From NCBI RefSeq assembly GCF_900184245.1, contig NZ_FXXB01000005.1:186001-250000 (forward strand): a stretch of 64,000 nucleotides of DNA, written 5' to 3'. The notes below the pieces were generated by a model that made no database searches, was not told the origin of the DNA, and saw only the letters and a program-made list of their open reading frames with translations. The stretch comes from Brachybacterium massiliense. Lineage in GTDB: Bacteria; Actinomycetota; Actinomycetes; Actinomycetales; Dermabacteraceae. The position numbers and the translations under genes were made by a program. Shown in pieces: positions 16,818 through 25,984 of this stretch. Position 1 is the stretch's first letter. Each line of letters begins with the position of its first letter.

Positions 16818-17672
16818 TCACCGGAAGCCGCCGACCACGCCGGGGGAGTCGTAGCCCGACATCCCCGGCGGCATGGTCAGCTCGCTGCGGGGCCCCAGCG
16901 CCTCCCGGCCGGCGCGGGTGAGCTCGAACCAGGCGATCATGTCCGGTCCGGGGGTGCGCCCGCCGAGCGCGGTCCAGGTGGTGCCGATGTGCTCGACCAC
17001 CTCCGCGAGAGGCATGTCCCAGGCGCGGAAGCGGCCCGCGGTGACGAAACCGGCGCGCAGCTCCCCGCGGGCCAGCATCCGCGCGAGCAGCACAGGTCCG
17101 CGCCGCTCGAACTCCTCGTCCTCGAGCGCTCCCGCGTTCGCGAGCACCGTCACCACGTGCCCCGGGTGCAGCCACTCGTCCCGCCCCTGCGCCAGCAGGC
17201 GATCCTCGATCCCGCTGCGGGCGGAGGCGGCATGCTCGGCCAGCTGGTCCGGGGCGGCGTGCACCGGCGGACCCGGCGGGAGCTGCGAGATCTCCCCGCG
17301 CTCCTCGGCGCGCAGCAGCGCACCGCGCGGCCCCTCCAGCTGCCAGCGCGGCACCGTGCTCAGTCGCAGCGGCCCCGCCGCGCCCTGCAGGAACAGGTGC
17401 AGCTGACCATCGGGCAGCAGCTCGGCGCCCTGCAGCGCCGCCCCCACCAGGCGCGGATCGCGCAGGCCCACGGCCGACGCGGCGATCCCGTCCCGGCCCG
17501 GCCCCTCCACCTGCTGGATCCGCGAATGCAGCACCCATCCGCGCGCGGTGACCGTCCAGGTGCCGCGCGCGGCGACACGCGTGTGCAGGATCGTCTGCCC
17601 GCGCAGCTCCTCGAGCAGCGCAGGGCGCCGACCCTGGTGGTGCCCGGAGAGCCCGGACAGGAAGGAGCGCAT
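16818..17672 (-). CDS. Hypothetical protein
   Basis: The protein has 284 residues, with no signal peptide or membrane helix and no family I recognise. It begins MRSFLSGLSGHHQGRRPALL. The first half reads like a beta-rich domain (ILHTRVAARGTWTVTARGWV). The C-terminal half reads like alternating helices (WLHPGHVVTVLANAGALEDEE, MLARGELRAGFVTAGRFRAW) and ends with a flexible GYDSPGVVGGF. The ATG at 17672 is preceded by a weak purine-rich GATGAGGGC. The frame stays open far upstream, but codon use there belongs to the divergent TetR gene. Confidence 0.65.
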   Translation of the reverse strand: MRSFLSGLSGHHQGRRPALLEELRGQTILHTRVAARGTWTVTARGWVLHSRIQQVEGPGRDGIAASAVGLRDPRLVGAALQGAELLPDGQLHLFLQGAAGPLRLSTVPRWQLEGPRGALLRAEERGEISQLPPGPPVHAAPDQLAEHAASARSGIEDRLLAQGRDEWLHPGHVVTVLANAGALEDEEFERRGPVLLARMLARGELRAGFVTAGRFRAWDMPLAEVVEHIGTTWTALGGRTPGPDMIAWFELTRAGREALGPRSELTMPPGMSGYDSPGVVGGFR

Positions 17673-17732
17673 GCCCTCATCCTGCCGCACGCCCCGTGGC
17701 AAACACACAGGCCCGCGTGATCTTGTCGGGGC

Positions 17733-17738
17733 TACCAT
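17733..17738 (+). promoter_or_regulatory. Putative leaderless -10 (TACCAT)
   Basis: TACCAT is followed by 6 nt and the TetR-family ATG at 17745. No ribosome binding site is present. Confidence 0.5.
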
Positions 17739-17744
17739 GGGCAG

Positions 17745-18428
17745 ATGCCCAGCACGAGTGACCGCGCTCAGGACCCCCGCCCGGCACGGACCAGAGCGGC
17801 GATCTTCACCGCCGCCCGTGACCTCACCTCCGCCGACGGAGAGGTCACCGTCAATGCGCTCGCGAAACGGGCCGGGGTCAGCCGAGCCGCCTTCTACAGC
17901 CACTTCTCCGGTCTCGACGACCTGATGGGCGCGATGCTCCAGCAGATGTTCGACGCCGCCTGGGAACGGGGCGGCCTGTTCGCCGCGCAGGGGTACGGCC
18001 TCCACGAGGCGGTGCGGTTCGGCTTCGGGATGTTCGCGGCCTACGTCGAGCGCCACCACACCTTCCTCCGCGGAGCGCTGGACTGGAAGTTCTCCCACCG
18101 CACGTACATGATCCTCGTCGACACGTTGACGCGTCTCCACGGCGAGGCGCTGGCCCGTCTGGGCGATCAGGTCCCGGCCCGCCTGCAGGGCGAATCGGCC
18201 GGCCGCAGCATCGCCGGGTCGGCCCTCGCACTGGCCGCGCAGTGGCTGGTCGAGACCGAGCAGCAGTCCCTCGAGGGCCAGGAGCTCGACGCCACGGAGC
18301 TGCTCGAGAAGATCCTGCTGTTCGCCCCCGGTTGGTACACGGGACTCGGCCCGGAGGATCCGATCCCCGCCTCCGAGGTCCTCGCGATGTGCCGTGCCCA
18401 CTCCTCGGAGGGCACGGCCGAGGCCTGA
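17745..18428 (+). CDS. TetR-family transcriptional regulator
   Basis: The protein has 227 residues. Residues about 14-62 form the TetR helix-turn-helix: RTRAAIFTAARDLTSADGE, then TVNALAKRAGVSRAAFYSHF and LDDLMGAML. The rest is an all-helical ligand-binding part with no recognisable ligand. It is transcribed divergently from the hypothetical gene at 16.8-17.7 kb, which is the most likely local target, while the M20 peptidase gene converges on it from the other side. The start matches the leaderless pattern. Confidence 0.9.
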   Translation: MPSTSDRAQDPRPARTRAAIFTAARDLTSADGEVTVNALAKRAGVSRAAFYSHFSGLDDLMGAMLQQMFDAAWERGGLFAAQGYGLHEAVRFGFGMFAAYVERHHTFLRGALDWKFSHRTYMILVDTLTRLHGEALARLGDQVPARLQGESAGRSIAGSALALAAQWLVETEQQSLEGQELDATELLEKILLFAPGWYTGLGPEDPIPASEVLAMCRAHSSEGTAEA

Positions 18429-18477
18429 GCGCGGGCCCGTCGGGCGCGGCGCTGCGGGCTCAGCCCCGCGGGCCGGC

Positions 18478-19836
18478 TCAGCAGTCGCTCACCAGGCGCA
18501 GCAGCACGCGCGCACCGAAGCGCACCGCCTCGACCGGCACCCGTTCGTCCACACCGTGGAACAGCGGGGCGAAGTCGAGATCGGGCGGCAGCTGCAGCGG
18601 TGCGAACCCGTACCCGGTGATCCCCAGTGCGCTCAACGGCTTGTTGTCCGTCCCGGCGCTCAGGCAGTAGGGGAGCACCCGCGAGCCCGGATCCTCCGCC
18701 TGGATCGCCGCGGTCATCGCCTCCACCAGCGGGCCCTCGCGCGGGGAGTCCACCGAGACGCCGATGTGGTCCATGATCACCTCGACGTGCTCCCCGGTGA
18801 GCTCGTCCAGCAGCTCCAGCAGCTGCTCCTGGTGCCCGGGCAGGAAGCGGCAGTCGATGCCGGCCTCGGCCGTCTGCGGGATGACGTTGACCTTGTAGCC
18901 GCTCGAGAGCATCGTCAGGTTCGCCGAGTCCCGCAGCGTGCCGGTGACGAAGTGGCGGGCCCCGCCGGTCAGCGGCAGGAAGGAGGCGATGTCCTCCTCG
19001 TCCCAGCCCTGCCCGGTGATCTCGGTGATCCCGTCGAACAGGGCGCGTACGCTCGCGATGAACTCGACGGGGAACTCGTGCTCGTCGATCGCGGTGATCG
19101 CCCGGGCCAGGCGCACGATCGCGTTCTCGTCGTTGGGGACCGAGCCGTGCCCGGCCCGGCCGTGGGCGCGCAGGCGCCCCCAGGCGATCCCCTTCTCGGC
19201 GGTCTGCACCAGGTAGGCGCGCACGTCCTTCCCGGTGTCCTTCTCCGGCAGGGTGATCGAGTAGCCGCCCACCTCGCTGATCGCCTCGGTCATGCCGTCG
19301 AACAGCTCGGGATGGTTCTCCACCAGCCACTGCGCGCCCCAGACGCTGCCGTTCTCCTCGTCGGCGAAGAAGGCGAACATCAGATCGCGCGGAGGGGTCT
19401 GCCCGGAGCGGGCGAGATGGCGGGCGATCGCGAGGATCATCCCCACCATGTCCTTCATGTCCACGGCGCCGCGGCCGTAGATCATCCCGTCGATGAGCTC
19501 CGCACCGAAGGGATCCACCGACCAGTCCTCCGCCTTCGCGGGGACCACGTCCAGGTGGCCGTGCAGGATCAGGCCGCCGCGGGAGCGATCCTCGCCCGGG
19601 ATCGTGACCATCACGCTGGGACGGCCCGGCGCGGACTCGACCACGACCGGCTCGAGGCCCACCTCGCGCAGCAGGCCGACGACGTGCTCGGCGGCCTCGC
19701 TCTCGCCGTTGCCCCAGGTGGTGGGATCGTTGCCGCCGAAGTTGGTGGTGTCGATTCGGATCAGCTCACGGGTGAAGCGCACCGCCTCGTCCTGCAGCAG
19801 GGCGAGCTCATCGGCGGTGGGGGCGGCGATCGGCAT
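18478..19836 (-). CDS. M20 family metallopeptidase (ArgE/DapE/ACY1 group)
   Basis: The protein has 452 residues, the usual length for M20A peptidases. It shows di-zinc motifs: GLILHGHLDVVPAKAEDW (His and Asp of the HxD motif), YGRGAVDMKDMVG (bridging Asp) and FAFFADEENGSVWGA (catalytic Glu and ligand Glu). The dimerisation lid lies in the middle (about 190-320), and a C-terminal YCLSAGTDNKPLSALG provides the last ligand region. It hydrolyses an N-acyl amino acid or dipeptide in the cytoplasm; the substrate is unknown. The ATG at 19836 is preceded by AGGAGG at 7-nt spacing, which excludes a longer in-frame start 126 nt upstream. Confidence 0.92.
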   Translation of the reverse strand: MPIAAPTADELALLQDEAVRFTRELIRIDTTNFGGNDPTTWGNGESEAAEHVVGLLREVGLEPVVVESAPGRPSVMVTIPGEDRSRGGLILHGHLDVVPAKAEDWSVDPFGAELIDGMIYGRGAVDMKDMVGMILAIARHLARSGQTPPRDLMFAFFADEENGSVWGAQWLVENHPELFDGMTEAISEVGGYSITLPEKDTGKDVRAYLVQTAEKGIAWGRLRAHGRAGHGSVPNDENAIVRLARAITAIDEHEFPVEFIASVRALFDGITEITGQGWDEEDIASFLPLTGGARHFVTGTLRDSANLTMLSSGYKVNVIPQTAEAGIDCRFLPGHQEQLLELLDELTGEHVEVIMDHIGVSVDSPREGPLVEAMTAAIQAEDPGSRVLPYCLSAGTDNKPLSALGITGYGFAPLQLPPDLDFAPLFHGVDERVPVEAVRFGARVLLRLVSDC

Positions 19837-19931
19837 ACCGGGATCCTCCTGGGGGTCGGGTGCACTCACCGTACTCGGCGGGACCCGACCCCCGAAGGAG
19901 TGCTCAGCCTGCTGCGTTCGGCCTGCTGTGC

Positions 19932-20414
19932 TCAGCCCTCCAGGTGGGCGCGCATGAACCACTGGAACTTCTCGAGCTCCGCGGTCTGACCGATCAGCAT
20001 GTCCTCGGTGATGGGGTCCAGCTCGCCGGCGAGGGTGATCGACTTGCGGTTGGAGGCGATCACGCCGTTGTAGACCTCGTCGAGCGCCTTGAGGTGCTCC
20101 TGCGCATCAGCCTTGCCGAGCGTGTAGTCGGACCAGCCGCGGTCCGAGACCAGGCGGCCAGGGGTGCCCACCGGGGAGGCGCCCAGCTGGGCGATCCGCT
20201 CGGCCAGGTCATCGGCGTAGCCGCGCACCAGCTCCACCTGGGGGTCGAGCATCTCGTGCACCGCGATGAAGCGGGAGCCGGTGACGTTCCAGTGCGCGTG
20301 CTTGAGGGTCAGGTGGAGGTCGTTCATCGCGTGGAGCCGGTCCTGCAGGGACTCCACCAGGCGCACGGAGTCGTCCGTGCCGAGTCCGGGAACGGTGTAG
20401 GCGAGGTCAGCCAT
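19932..20414 (-). CDS. dps: Dps-family ferritin-like DNA-protecting protein
   Basis: The protein has 160 residues, the usual Dps length. The ferroxidase ligands lie in the helices LHLTLKHAHWNVTG and HEMLDPQVELVRGYADDLAE, and the second half contains the conserved YNGVIASNRKSITLAGELD and ITEDMLIGQTAELEKFQWF. It oxidises and stores iron and shields DNA during peroxide stress in the cytoplasm. The ATG at 20414 was preferred over an ATG 39 nt upstream because the protein then starts as its relatives do and AGAGGAG lies just before it. Confidence 0.95.
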   Translation of the reverse strand: MADLAYTVPGLGTDDSVRLVESLQDRLHAMNDLHLTLKHAHWNVTGSRFIAVHEMLDPQVELVRGYADDLAERIAQLGASPVGTPGRLVSDRGWSDYTLGKADAQEHLKALDEVYNGVIASNRKSITLAGELDPITEDMLIGQTAELEKFQWFMRAHLEG

Positions 20415-20645
20415 GTCATCTCCTCTGTCGGGGTTCGGAAGTCTTGTCTCCAAGTCTCGTCCATCACAACGGACGAGGGAAGGAACTTGTTCCTGCAGGT
20501 CATGATCCCTCCCTCACGCAGGTGAGGCTCACCTGCATGGATGGCCGGTCCCTGCCCGGGCGCGGGCTCCAGTCGATCGATCGGTCGATCAGCCGCCTCC
20601 CCTCCGTACGATGGGGGCACCCGCCCCATCCCGCAGGAGGCTCCC

Positions 20646-21482
20646 GTGGTGCAGATCTTCACTCTCCGAGAGCGGCTGGCGATGCTGCCGGGCACGGTGC
20701 GACGCCGCGCCGCGTCCACGCAGGCGCGCCTGTCGGTGATCGCCGACGCCCGGGCCGTGGCCCCGGAGATCCCGCGCGATGCGGAGGCCGGGCATCTCGA
20801 GCGCGCGGCGCGCCGCCTGCTGCGCCGCGCCGCGCAGGACGAGTTCGCGCGCGAAGGCGTGACCCGCGTGAACCTCCCCGAGGAGGCGGGGCGGGCCGAT
20901 CTGCGCCGCGCCGACGTGGCCGGGGATGCGAGCTTCCACGCCTTCGTCGAGGACGTGCTCAGCGCCGTCGACATCGCCCCCAGCCTGCTCGAACGCGACG
21001 ACGCGGTGGACCTGCGCGCGGCGCGCGGCTCCTCCGATGCCTACGGGCTTTCCCCGGAGGTCGCCTCGGACCTCGCCTCCTATCTGCTCAGCCGGGCGTT
21101 CACGCTGCACGACGGCACCGGCGCGGAGGCGGACGCATCCGATGCGCTCGAGGCCTACCTGGCGGAGCAGGCGGCGCTGATCCGGCAGGACATACGCGAG
21201 GCGCTGGTGCGCCAGGTGCGGGTGCCGCTCGAGCTGCAGGTGGCCCGCGAACGGCACGAGCGCATCGAGGCCCTCGGCCCGGGGGCGGGCTTCCTCCCGG
21301 ACGCCGACGGCGCAGGGCCGGCGGACGCCGAGGACTCCCACTTCCCGCAGCGCGCCCGCGCGGCCTTCGAGTTCGCGCAGAACGAGGCCGGGCGCGCCGC
21401 CTTCGGCGCGCTGCGCACCGGGGCAGCGAAGGCCTACGAGCGGTACGGCATCCCGCGCAACCCGCCCCCGCCGCCGCGCTGA
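20646..21482 (+). CDS. Hypothetical protein
   Basis: The protein has about 278 residues, is largely helical and very Ala/Arg/Glu-rich, and has no signal peptide or membrane segment. The start is one of two consecutive GTG codons (20646 or 20649), preceded by AGGAGG. The N-terminus reads VVQIFTLRERLAMLPGTVRRR. A middle stretch, YGLSPEVASDLASYLLSRAF, and a Pro-rich end (RYGIPRNPPPPPR) are notable. I do not recognise the family. It converges on sufE, with a shared terminator between them. Confidence 0.65.
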   Translation: MVQIFTLRERLAMLPGTVRRRAASTQARLSVIADARAVAPEIPRDAEAGHLERAARRLLRRAAQDEFAREGVTRVNLPEEAGRADLRRADVAGDASFHAFVEDVLSAVDIAPSLLERDDAVDLRAARGSSDAYGLSPEVASDLASYLLSRAFTLHDGTGAEADASDALEAYLAEQAALIRQDIREALVRQVRVPLELQVARERHERIEALGPGAGFLPDADGAGPADAEDSHFPQRARAAFEFAQNEAGRAAFGALRTGAAKAYERYGIPRNPPPPPR

Positions 21483-21504
21483 GCCGAGCCGGTCGGGAGA
21501 ACAT

Positions 21505-21539
21505 CGCGGCGCCGCCCCCGCAGAGGGAACGGCGCCGCG
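21505..21539. terminator. Bidirectional terminator
   Basis: CGCGGCGCCG and its exact complement CGGCGCCGCG (10-bp stem, 15-nt loop) lie between the convergent hypothetical gene and sufE. Confidence 0.6.
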
Positions 21540-21567
21540 GCGCAGGAGAGACGAAGGGGGCCGACGC

Positions 21568-22014
21568 TCAGGCGCCCGCCTTCTCCGCCAGCTGACGCTT
21601 GATCCGGGCGAGCATGCCCGCCATCCCGTTCAGCCGCAGCGGGCTGACCACCTCGGCCAGCCCCAGCTCTCCGGTGACCGTCTCGGGGGTGTCGAGCACC
21701 TCGCCGACGGTGCGCCCGTCGAGCGCCTCCGCGAGGATCGAGGCGAAGCCGCGGGTCGTCGGCGCCTCCGGCGGGGCGGAGAAGAACAGCCGCGCCGTCG
21801 CCTCCCGGCCGCTGCCCTCCACCTCCGTGATCAGGAAGATCGGGGACTGGCACTCGGGCACGGGCTCGAGCAGCTCCGGATGCTCGGCGTAGCGCTCGGG
21901 CAGCGCGGGCAGATCGTTCGCGAAGTCCAGCAGCAGCTGCAGCCGGTCCCGGCCGGTCAGGGCGTGGAAGTCGTCGGCGATCTCGGCGAAGGCGCCGGGC
22001 AGTGCGTCGCTCAT
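21568..22014 (-). CDS. SufE-family cysteine desulfurase activator
   Basis: The protein has 148 residues. The acceptor Cys55 is in [17 protein letters not shown], and [20 protein letters not shown] and [16 protein letters not shown] are typical of the SufE/CsdE fold. Such proteins accept persulfide sulfur and pass it to iron-sulfur cluster assembly. The start overlaps the stop codon of the sulfurtransferase gene (ATGA), indicating coupled translation. This pairing with a rhodanese suggests the two may work together in sulfur transfer, which is an inference. Confidence 0.9.
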   Translation of the reverse strand: MSDALPGAFAEIADDFHALTGRDRLQLLLDFANDLPALPERYAEHPELLEPVPECQSPIFLITEVEGSGREATARLFFSAPPEAPTTRGFASILAEALDGRTVGEVLDTPETVTGELGLAEVVSPLRLNGMAGMLARIKRQLAEKAGA

Positions 22015-22925
22015 CGTGCGGGGACCTCGCCCGGCTCGGTGCCATGGGTGATCGGCAGGCGCACGCCGTTGCCCCACTCGGTCCACGAGCCGTCGTAGTT
22101 GCGCACGCTCTCGAAGCCCAGCAGGTAGGTCAGCACGAACCAGGTGTGCGCCGAGCGCTCGCCGATGCGGCAGTACACGATCGTGGGGGTCTGGGGCTCG
22201 AAGCCGAGCTCGCCGCGGTAGATCTCCTCGAGCTCCGCACGGGACTTGAAGCGGCCATCCTCGGCGGCGGCGCGGGCCCACGGCACCGACCGCGCGGTGG
22301 GGATGTGCCCGCCGCGCACGGTGCCCTCCTGCGGGTAGTCCGGCATGTGGGTGCGCTCGCCGGAGTACTCCTGCGGGGAGCGCACGTCGATCAGCGGACC
22401 GCCCAGGAAGTCGAGCACGTCCTCGCGGTAGGCGCGGATCGGGGCATCCTTCCGCTTCACCACCGGGTAGCCGGTGGTGGCGGCGGGGCGGCCCTCGTCG
22501 GAGGTGGTCATCTCGCGGCCCTCCGCCTGCCAGGCGGCGCGGCCGCCGTCGAGCAGGCGCACGTCCTGGTGGCCGAAGAGCTCGAACACCCACAGCGCAT
22601 AGGCCGCCCACCAGTTCGACTTGTCGCCGTAGAGCACCACGGTGGTCTCACGCGTGATGCCGGAGGCGTCCATGAGCTTCGCGAAGCCCTCGCCGTCGAC
22701 GTAGTCGCGGGTGACGGGATCGTTGAGGTCCAGGTGCCAGTCGATCTTCACCGCGCCGGGGATGTGCCCGGTCTCGTACAGCAGCACGTCCTCATCGGAC
22801 TCGACCACGACCAGGTTCTCCGGACGGCCTGCGGCGAGCTGATCGGCGAGCCACTGCGTGGTCACGAGCTTCTCGGGGCGGGCGTACTCCTGCAGCGCAG
22901 GGGTGGGGTCAGCAGGAACGGTCAT
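22011..22925 (-). CDS. sseA: Thiosulfate/3-mercaptopyruvate sulfurtransferase
   Basis: The protein has 304 residues with two rhodanese domains. The first (about 20-155) is structural, with [19 protein letters not shown]. The second (about 180-290) carries the catalytic Cys in [17 protein letters not shown]. The active loop CRIGERS matches the thiosulfate type (CRxGxRS/T) more than the mercaptopyruvate type. It moves sulfur from a donor to cyanide or a protein thiol. AAAGGTG stands before the ATG. It is co-transcribed with the sufE-like gene. Confidence 0.92.
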   Translation of the reverse strand: MTVPADPTPALQEYARPEKLVTTQWLADQLAAGRPENLVVVESDEDVLLYETGHIPGAVKIDWHLDLNDPVTRDYVDGEGFAKLMDASGITRETTVVLYGDKSNWWAAYALWVFELFGHQDVRLLDGGRAAWQAEGREMTTSDEGRPAATTGYPVVKRKDAPIRAYREDVLDFLGGPLIDVRSPQEYSGERTHMPDYPQEGTVRGGHIPTARSVPWARAAAEDGRFKSRAELEEIYRGELGFEPQTPTIVYCRIGERSAHTWFVLTYLLGFESVRNYDGSWTEWGNGVRLPITHGTEPGEVPAR

Positions 22926-23057
22926 CAGTTCACCTTTCGACGGTCGATGGCTCGCGAGGATGCCCCCAGTCTGTCACCGCGGCGTGCGGCGTGGCATCCG
23001 GGAGACTTCGCCCTGGGCGGACAGTCGTGTCGCCTTCCGCTGGACCCTCGCGGCTCC

Positions 23058-23063
23058 TACGGT
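23058..23063 (+). promoter_or_regulatory. Putative leaderless -10 (TACGGT)
   Basis: TACGGT is followed by 6 nt and the ATG at 23070. Confidence 0.45.
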
Positions 23064-23069
23064 GAGCAC

Positions 23070-23492
23070 ATGGAGAACATGGAGCAGGAACCCGCGATCC
23101 CCGTCCTCGATGTGACCGTTCTCGATTGCCCCGACGCGCTGCAGCTCGCGACCTTCTACGCCCAGCTCCTGGGCTGGCGCCTCGAGGAGGGGAGCGACGC
23201 CGACTGGGCCGAGCTGCTCCCTCCGGGAGGACGGGTCTCGGCCGGCGAGCCCGGCGGACAGGCTTCCCTCGCCTTCCAGCGGATCGACGACTACCAGCGT
23301 CCCACCTGGCCCGATGGCGAGCACCCCCAGCAGTTCCACCTCGACTTCTCGGTCACGGACATCGACGCCGCCGAACCGCGCGCCCTCGCGCTCGGTGCGA
23401 TCGTGCACGAGCACCAGCCCTCCGCCTCGGGCAGCTTCCGGGTGTACGTCGATCCGGCCGGTCACCCGTTCTGCTTCTGCCGCTCAGCCTGA
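23070..23492 (+). CDS. VOC (glyoxalase-like) family protein
   Basis: The protein has 140 residues with the paired beta-alpha-beta units of the vicinal oxygen chelate fold: VLDVTVLDCPDALQLATFYA, LLGWRLEEGSDADWAELLPP, then HLDFSVTDIDAAEPRALALG and a C-terminal VYVDPAGHPFCFC. This subtype (glyoxalase_6-like) includes antibiotic-resistance and unknown proteins; no substrate is evident. Candidate metal-ligand positions are His at the start of HLDFSV and Glu near the N-terminus. The start is fixed by a -10-like TACGGT 6 nt upstream. It is divergent from sseA. Confidence 0.82.
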   Translation: MENMEQEPAIPVLDVTVLDCPDALQLATFYAQLLGWRLEEGSDADWAELLPPGGRVSAGEPGGQASLAFQRIDDYQRPTWPDGEHPQQFHLDFSVTDIDAAEPRALALGAIVHEHQPSASGSFRVYVDPAGHPFCFCRSA

Positions 23493-23642
23493 GCGTGAGG
23501 CCCTGGCACAGGCGGCGCCGGGTCGAGCATGAACAGATCCCGGCGACCTGTTCGGGCAGCGTTCACCGCTCCGTCCCTGGCCCGTGACCAGCACCTCCTA
23601 GCGTGGGAGCGCTTCCACCAGCGCCCCTGACGAGGAGTTTCC

Positions 23643-24989
23643 ATGACCGACGCCGCCCAGCTCGTACGCCCCGCACCTGCCGTCGACGGCGAGCGCCGGC
23701 GCCTCGTGGTGCTCTCGATCGACGCGATGAGCGATGTCGACGTGCCCTTCGCCCGCACCCTGCCGCACTTCGCCCGCATCCTCGACGGGGCCTGGGGCAG
23801 CGCCCAGGCGATCTACCCGACCGTCACCTACCCCAACCACACCTCCCAGACCACCGGCCGCACCGCGGCGGGCCACGGCATCTACGCCAACGAGAAGGTC
23901 TCCCCGGGCGTGCGCCTGCCGAGCTGGTTCTGGGACGCGCGCGACATCGCGTGCCCGACGATCTTCGATCTCGCGAAGGAGAAGGGGCTGACCAGCGCGT
24001 CCGTGGGCTGGCCGGTGACGGGCTGGTCCCCGTCGATCGACATCGCCGTGCCCGAGATCTGGGACCGCGCCGGTCTCGAGCAGACCCTCGCGATCCTGCG
24101 CGAGGCCTCCTCGCCGCGCGGCCTGGAATACGTGGACCGTCACGCGCACGAGATCAGCTGGACGAAGAAGCACGTCTTCGGCCGCTTCAACACCTCCGTC
24201 GCCACCGACATCATCCGCACCGAGACGCCCGACGTGCTGTTCGTGCACCTGGTGGACGTGGACTCCGCCCGCCACTCCACCGGCCGCTTCACCCCCGAGG
24301 TGAAGCAGGCCTTCGAGCGGGTCGACGGGTGGATCGGCGAGATCCTCACCGCCCTCGAGGACGCCGGCATCGCCGAGGAGACCAACGTCGCGATCGTCTC
24401 CGATCACGGCCACGTCGAGGTGGGGCGCTGCTTCCGCGCCAACCGCGTGCTGGTCGAGAACGGGCTGGTGCGCCTGGACGAGGCCGGCGAGGTGAGCAGC
24501 TGGGACGCCTGGGTGCACGGCTGCGGCCTCACCGGGCAGCTGCATCTGCACCCCGAGGCGGACGACGCCGCGCGCGAGAAGGTGCTCGCGGTGGTCCAGG
24601 AATGGGTCGAGGATCCCGAGGTGCCCGTCGCGGCCTTCCACCCGCTCGCGGACATGCGCGAGGACTACGGCTACTCCGGTCCCTTCCTCGGCGTGCTCGA
24701 GGGCACCAGCGGCACCAACTTCCAGAACCTCTGGGAGGGCCGCTCGCTCTACGGCCGCTTCGACGAGGACTACACCTTCCTGATCTCCCAGCACGGACAC
24801 CTGCCCGAGCAGGACATCCAGGCCGTGTTCGCGATGACCGGGCCCGACATCGCCCAGGGCGTACGCTTCACCGGTTGCACCGTCTCCGACGAGGCGGTCA
24901 CCTTCGCGCACCTTCTGGGCCTCGAGCTGCCCGACGCCGACGGCGCCGTGGTCAGCGAGACGCTCCGGGTGCCGGCTCAGCTCGCGTAG
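23643..24989 (+). CDS. Type I phosphodiesterase/nucleotide pyrophosphatase-like enzyme
   Basis: The protein has 448 residues of the alkaline phosphatase superfamily. Motifs are VVLSIDAMSD (first metal Asp), IYPTVTYPNHTSQTTGRTAA (nucleophilic Thr next to PNH), VHLVDVDSARHSTG (second metal site) and VAIVSDHGHVEV (DHG metal ligands). There is no signal peptide, so it is probably cytoplasmic, unlike many secreted relatives. It hydrolyses a phosphodiester or pyrophosphate bond of unknown substrate. GAGGAG lies before the ATG. Its 3' end overlaps the convergent asparaginase gene by 13 nt. Confidence 0.88.
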   Translation: MTDAAQLVRPAPAVDGERRRLVVLSIDAMSDVDVPFARTLPHFARILDGAWGSAQAIYPTVTYPNHTSQTTGRTAAGHGIYANEKVSPGVRLPSWFWDARDIACPTIFDLAKEKGLTSASVGWPVTGWSPSIDIAVPEIWDRAGLEQTLAILREASSPRGLEYVDRHAHEISWTKKHVFGRFNTSVATDIIRTETPDVLFVHLVDVDSARHSTGRFTPEVKQAFERVDGWIGEILTALEDAGIAEETNVAIVSDHGHVEVGRCFRANRVLVENGLVRLDEAGEVSSWDAWVHGCGLTGQLHLHPEADDAAREKVLAVVQEWVEDPEVPVAAFHPLADMREDYGYSGPFLGVLEGTSGTNFQNLWEGRSLYGRFDEDYTFLISQHGHLPEQDIQAVFAMTGPDIAQGVRFTGCTVSDEAVTFAHLLGLELPDADGAVVSETLRVPAQLA

Positions 24990-25984
24990 GCCGCGAAGGA
25001 CTCGCGGATCCGGTCCGGGGTCGCGCCGTCGGCGAGCAGCACCTGCAGCAGCAGGCGTGCCTTCGCCGGCGGCAGGACCCCGGCCATCCCCGCGCCCGCC
25101 TCGAGCAGGTCCACCTCGCTGCCCGGATAGGCATAGTGGTGGGTCGAGGTGCCGCCCGCGGCGATGCGGGTCGCGACCACCACAGGGATGCCCTCTCCGA
25201 GGAGGCGGCGCAGGCGCGGCATCGCGGCGGGGGAGACGTGCCCCATCCCGACCCCGGCGATGACCACTCCCGCCAGGTGCTCGGGGCCCAGGGCGTCGAG
25301 CAGGGCGAAGTCCTCGTCGAGCCCCGCGGTGAGCAGCGGGACCGGCGCGAAGCGCTCCGGCAGCGAGCCCGCCTGCGGTGCAGGTCGGGGCAGGGGACGG
25401 TGCAGCAGCCGCACCTGGCCCGCATCGATCATGCCCACCGCCCCGGACGGCGCCGAGGCGAAGGCCGAGACCGAGCGGGAGGACGCCTTGGTGACCTGGT
25501 CCGCGAGGTGGACCTCTCCGTCGAACACCACCAGCACGCCCAGCCCCCGGGCCGACGGGGAGACCGCCGCGTGCACGGCGCCCGCGAGGTTCGCGGGCCC
25601 GTCGGCGCCCAGCGCGCTCGCCGGACGCATCGCGCCGGTCACCACGAGCGGCGCCTGCCGGTCCCAGAACCGGTTCAGCAGGAACGCCGTCTCCTCGAGG
25701 GTGTCGGTGCCGTGGGTGAGCACCACCCCGTCGGCACCCTCATCGACCGCCGCGCGGGCCTGCTCGAGCACCTCGCGCAGGTGGTGGGGCCGCACATCGG
25801 AGGAGGAGATGTTCGCGATCCCCCGGGCGGTGAGCTCCACCCCGTCCACGAGGGTGGCGTGCAGGCGCTCCGCGGCGGCGGCGTCCGGCACCGCGTGGCC
25901 ATCGCCCGAGCCCTGGGCCATGAAGATGGTGCCGCCCAGGGTCAGCAGGGTGACGGCGGGCACCGCCTCGGACGTGCCGGTCAC
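24977..25984 (-). CDS. ansA: L-asparaginase, type I/II family
   Basis: The protein has 335 residues. The two catalytic Thr motifs are TLLTLGGTIFMAQ (first Thr, about 17) and GVVLTHGTDTLEETAFLL (second Thr with the Asp that follows). VVTGAMRPASALGADGPANL is the usual substrate-loop region, and GGTSTHHYAYPGSEVDL lies near the C-terminus. No signal peptide is visible, so it is cytoplasmic. It converts asparagine to aspartate and ammonia. The start is GTG, overlapping the stop codon of the preceding SRPBCC gene (GTGA). Confidence 0.9.
   Translation of the reverse strand: MTGTSEAVPAVTLLTLGGTIFMAQGSGDGHAVPDAAAAERLHATLVDGVELTARGIANISSSDVRPHHLREVLEQARAAVDEGADGVVLTHGTDTLEETAFLLNRFWDRQAPLVVTGAMRPASALGADGPANLAGAVHAAVSPSARGLGVLVVFDGEVHLADQVTKASSRSVSAFASAPSGAVGMIDAGQVRLLHRPLPRPAPQAGSLPERFAPVPLLTAGLDEDFALLDALGPEHLAGVVIAGVGMGHVSPAAMPRLRRLLGEGIPVVVATRIAAGGTSTHHYAYPGSEVDLLEAGAGMAGVLPPAKARLLLQVLLADGATPDRIRESFAAYAS

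Noticed and set aside
17673-18401. Extended N-terminus for the hypothetical gene at 16.8 kb
   Set aside because: The frame stays open only because of high GC content and lies antisense to a clear TetR-family gene.
22002-23069. Long plus-strand frame joined to the VOC gene
   Set aside because: It runs antisense to sseA. The VOC fold starts at 23070, where a promoter-like hexamer lies at the right distance.
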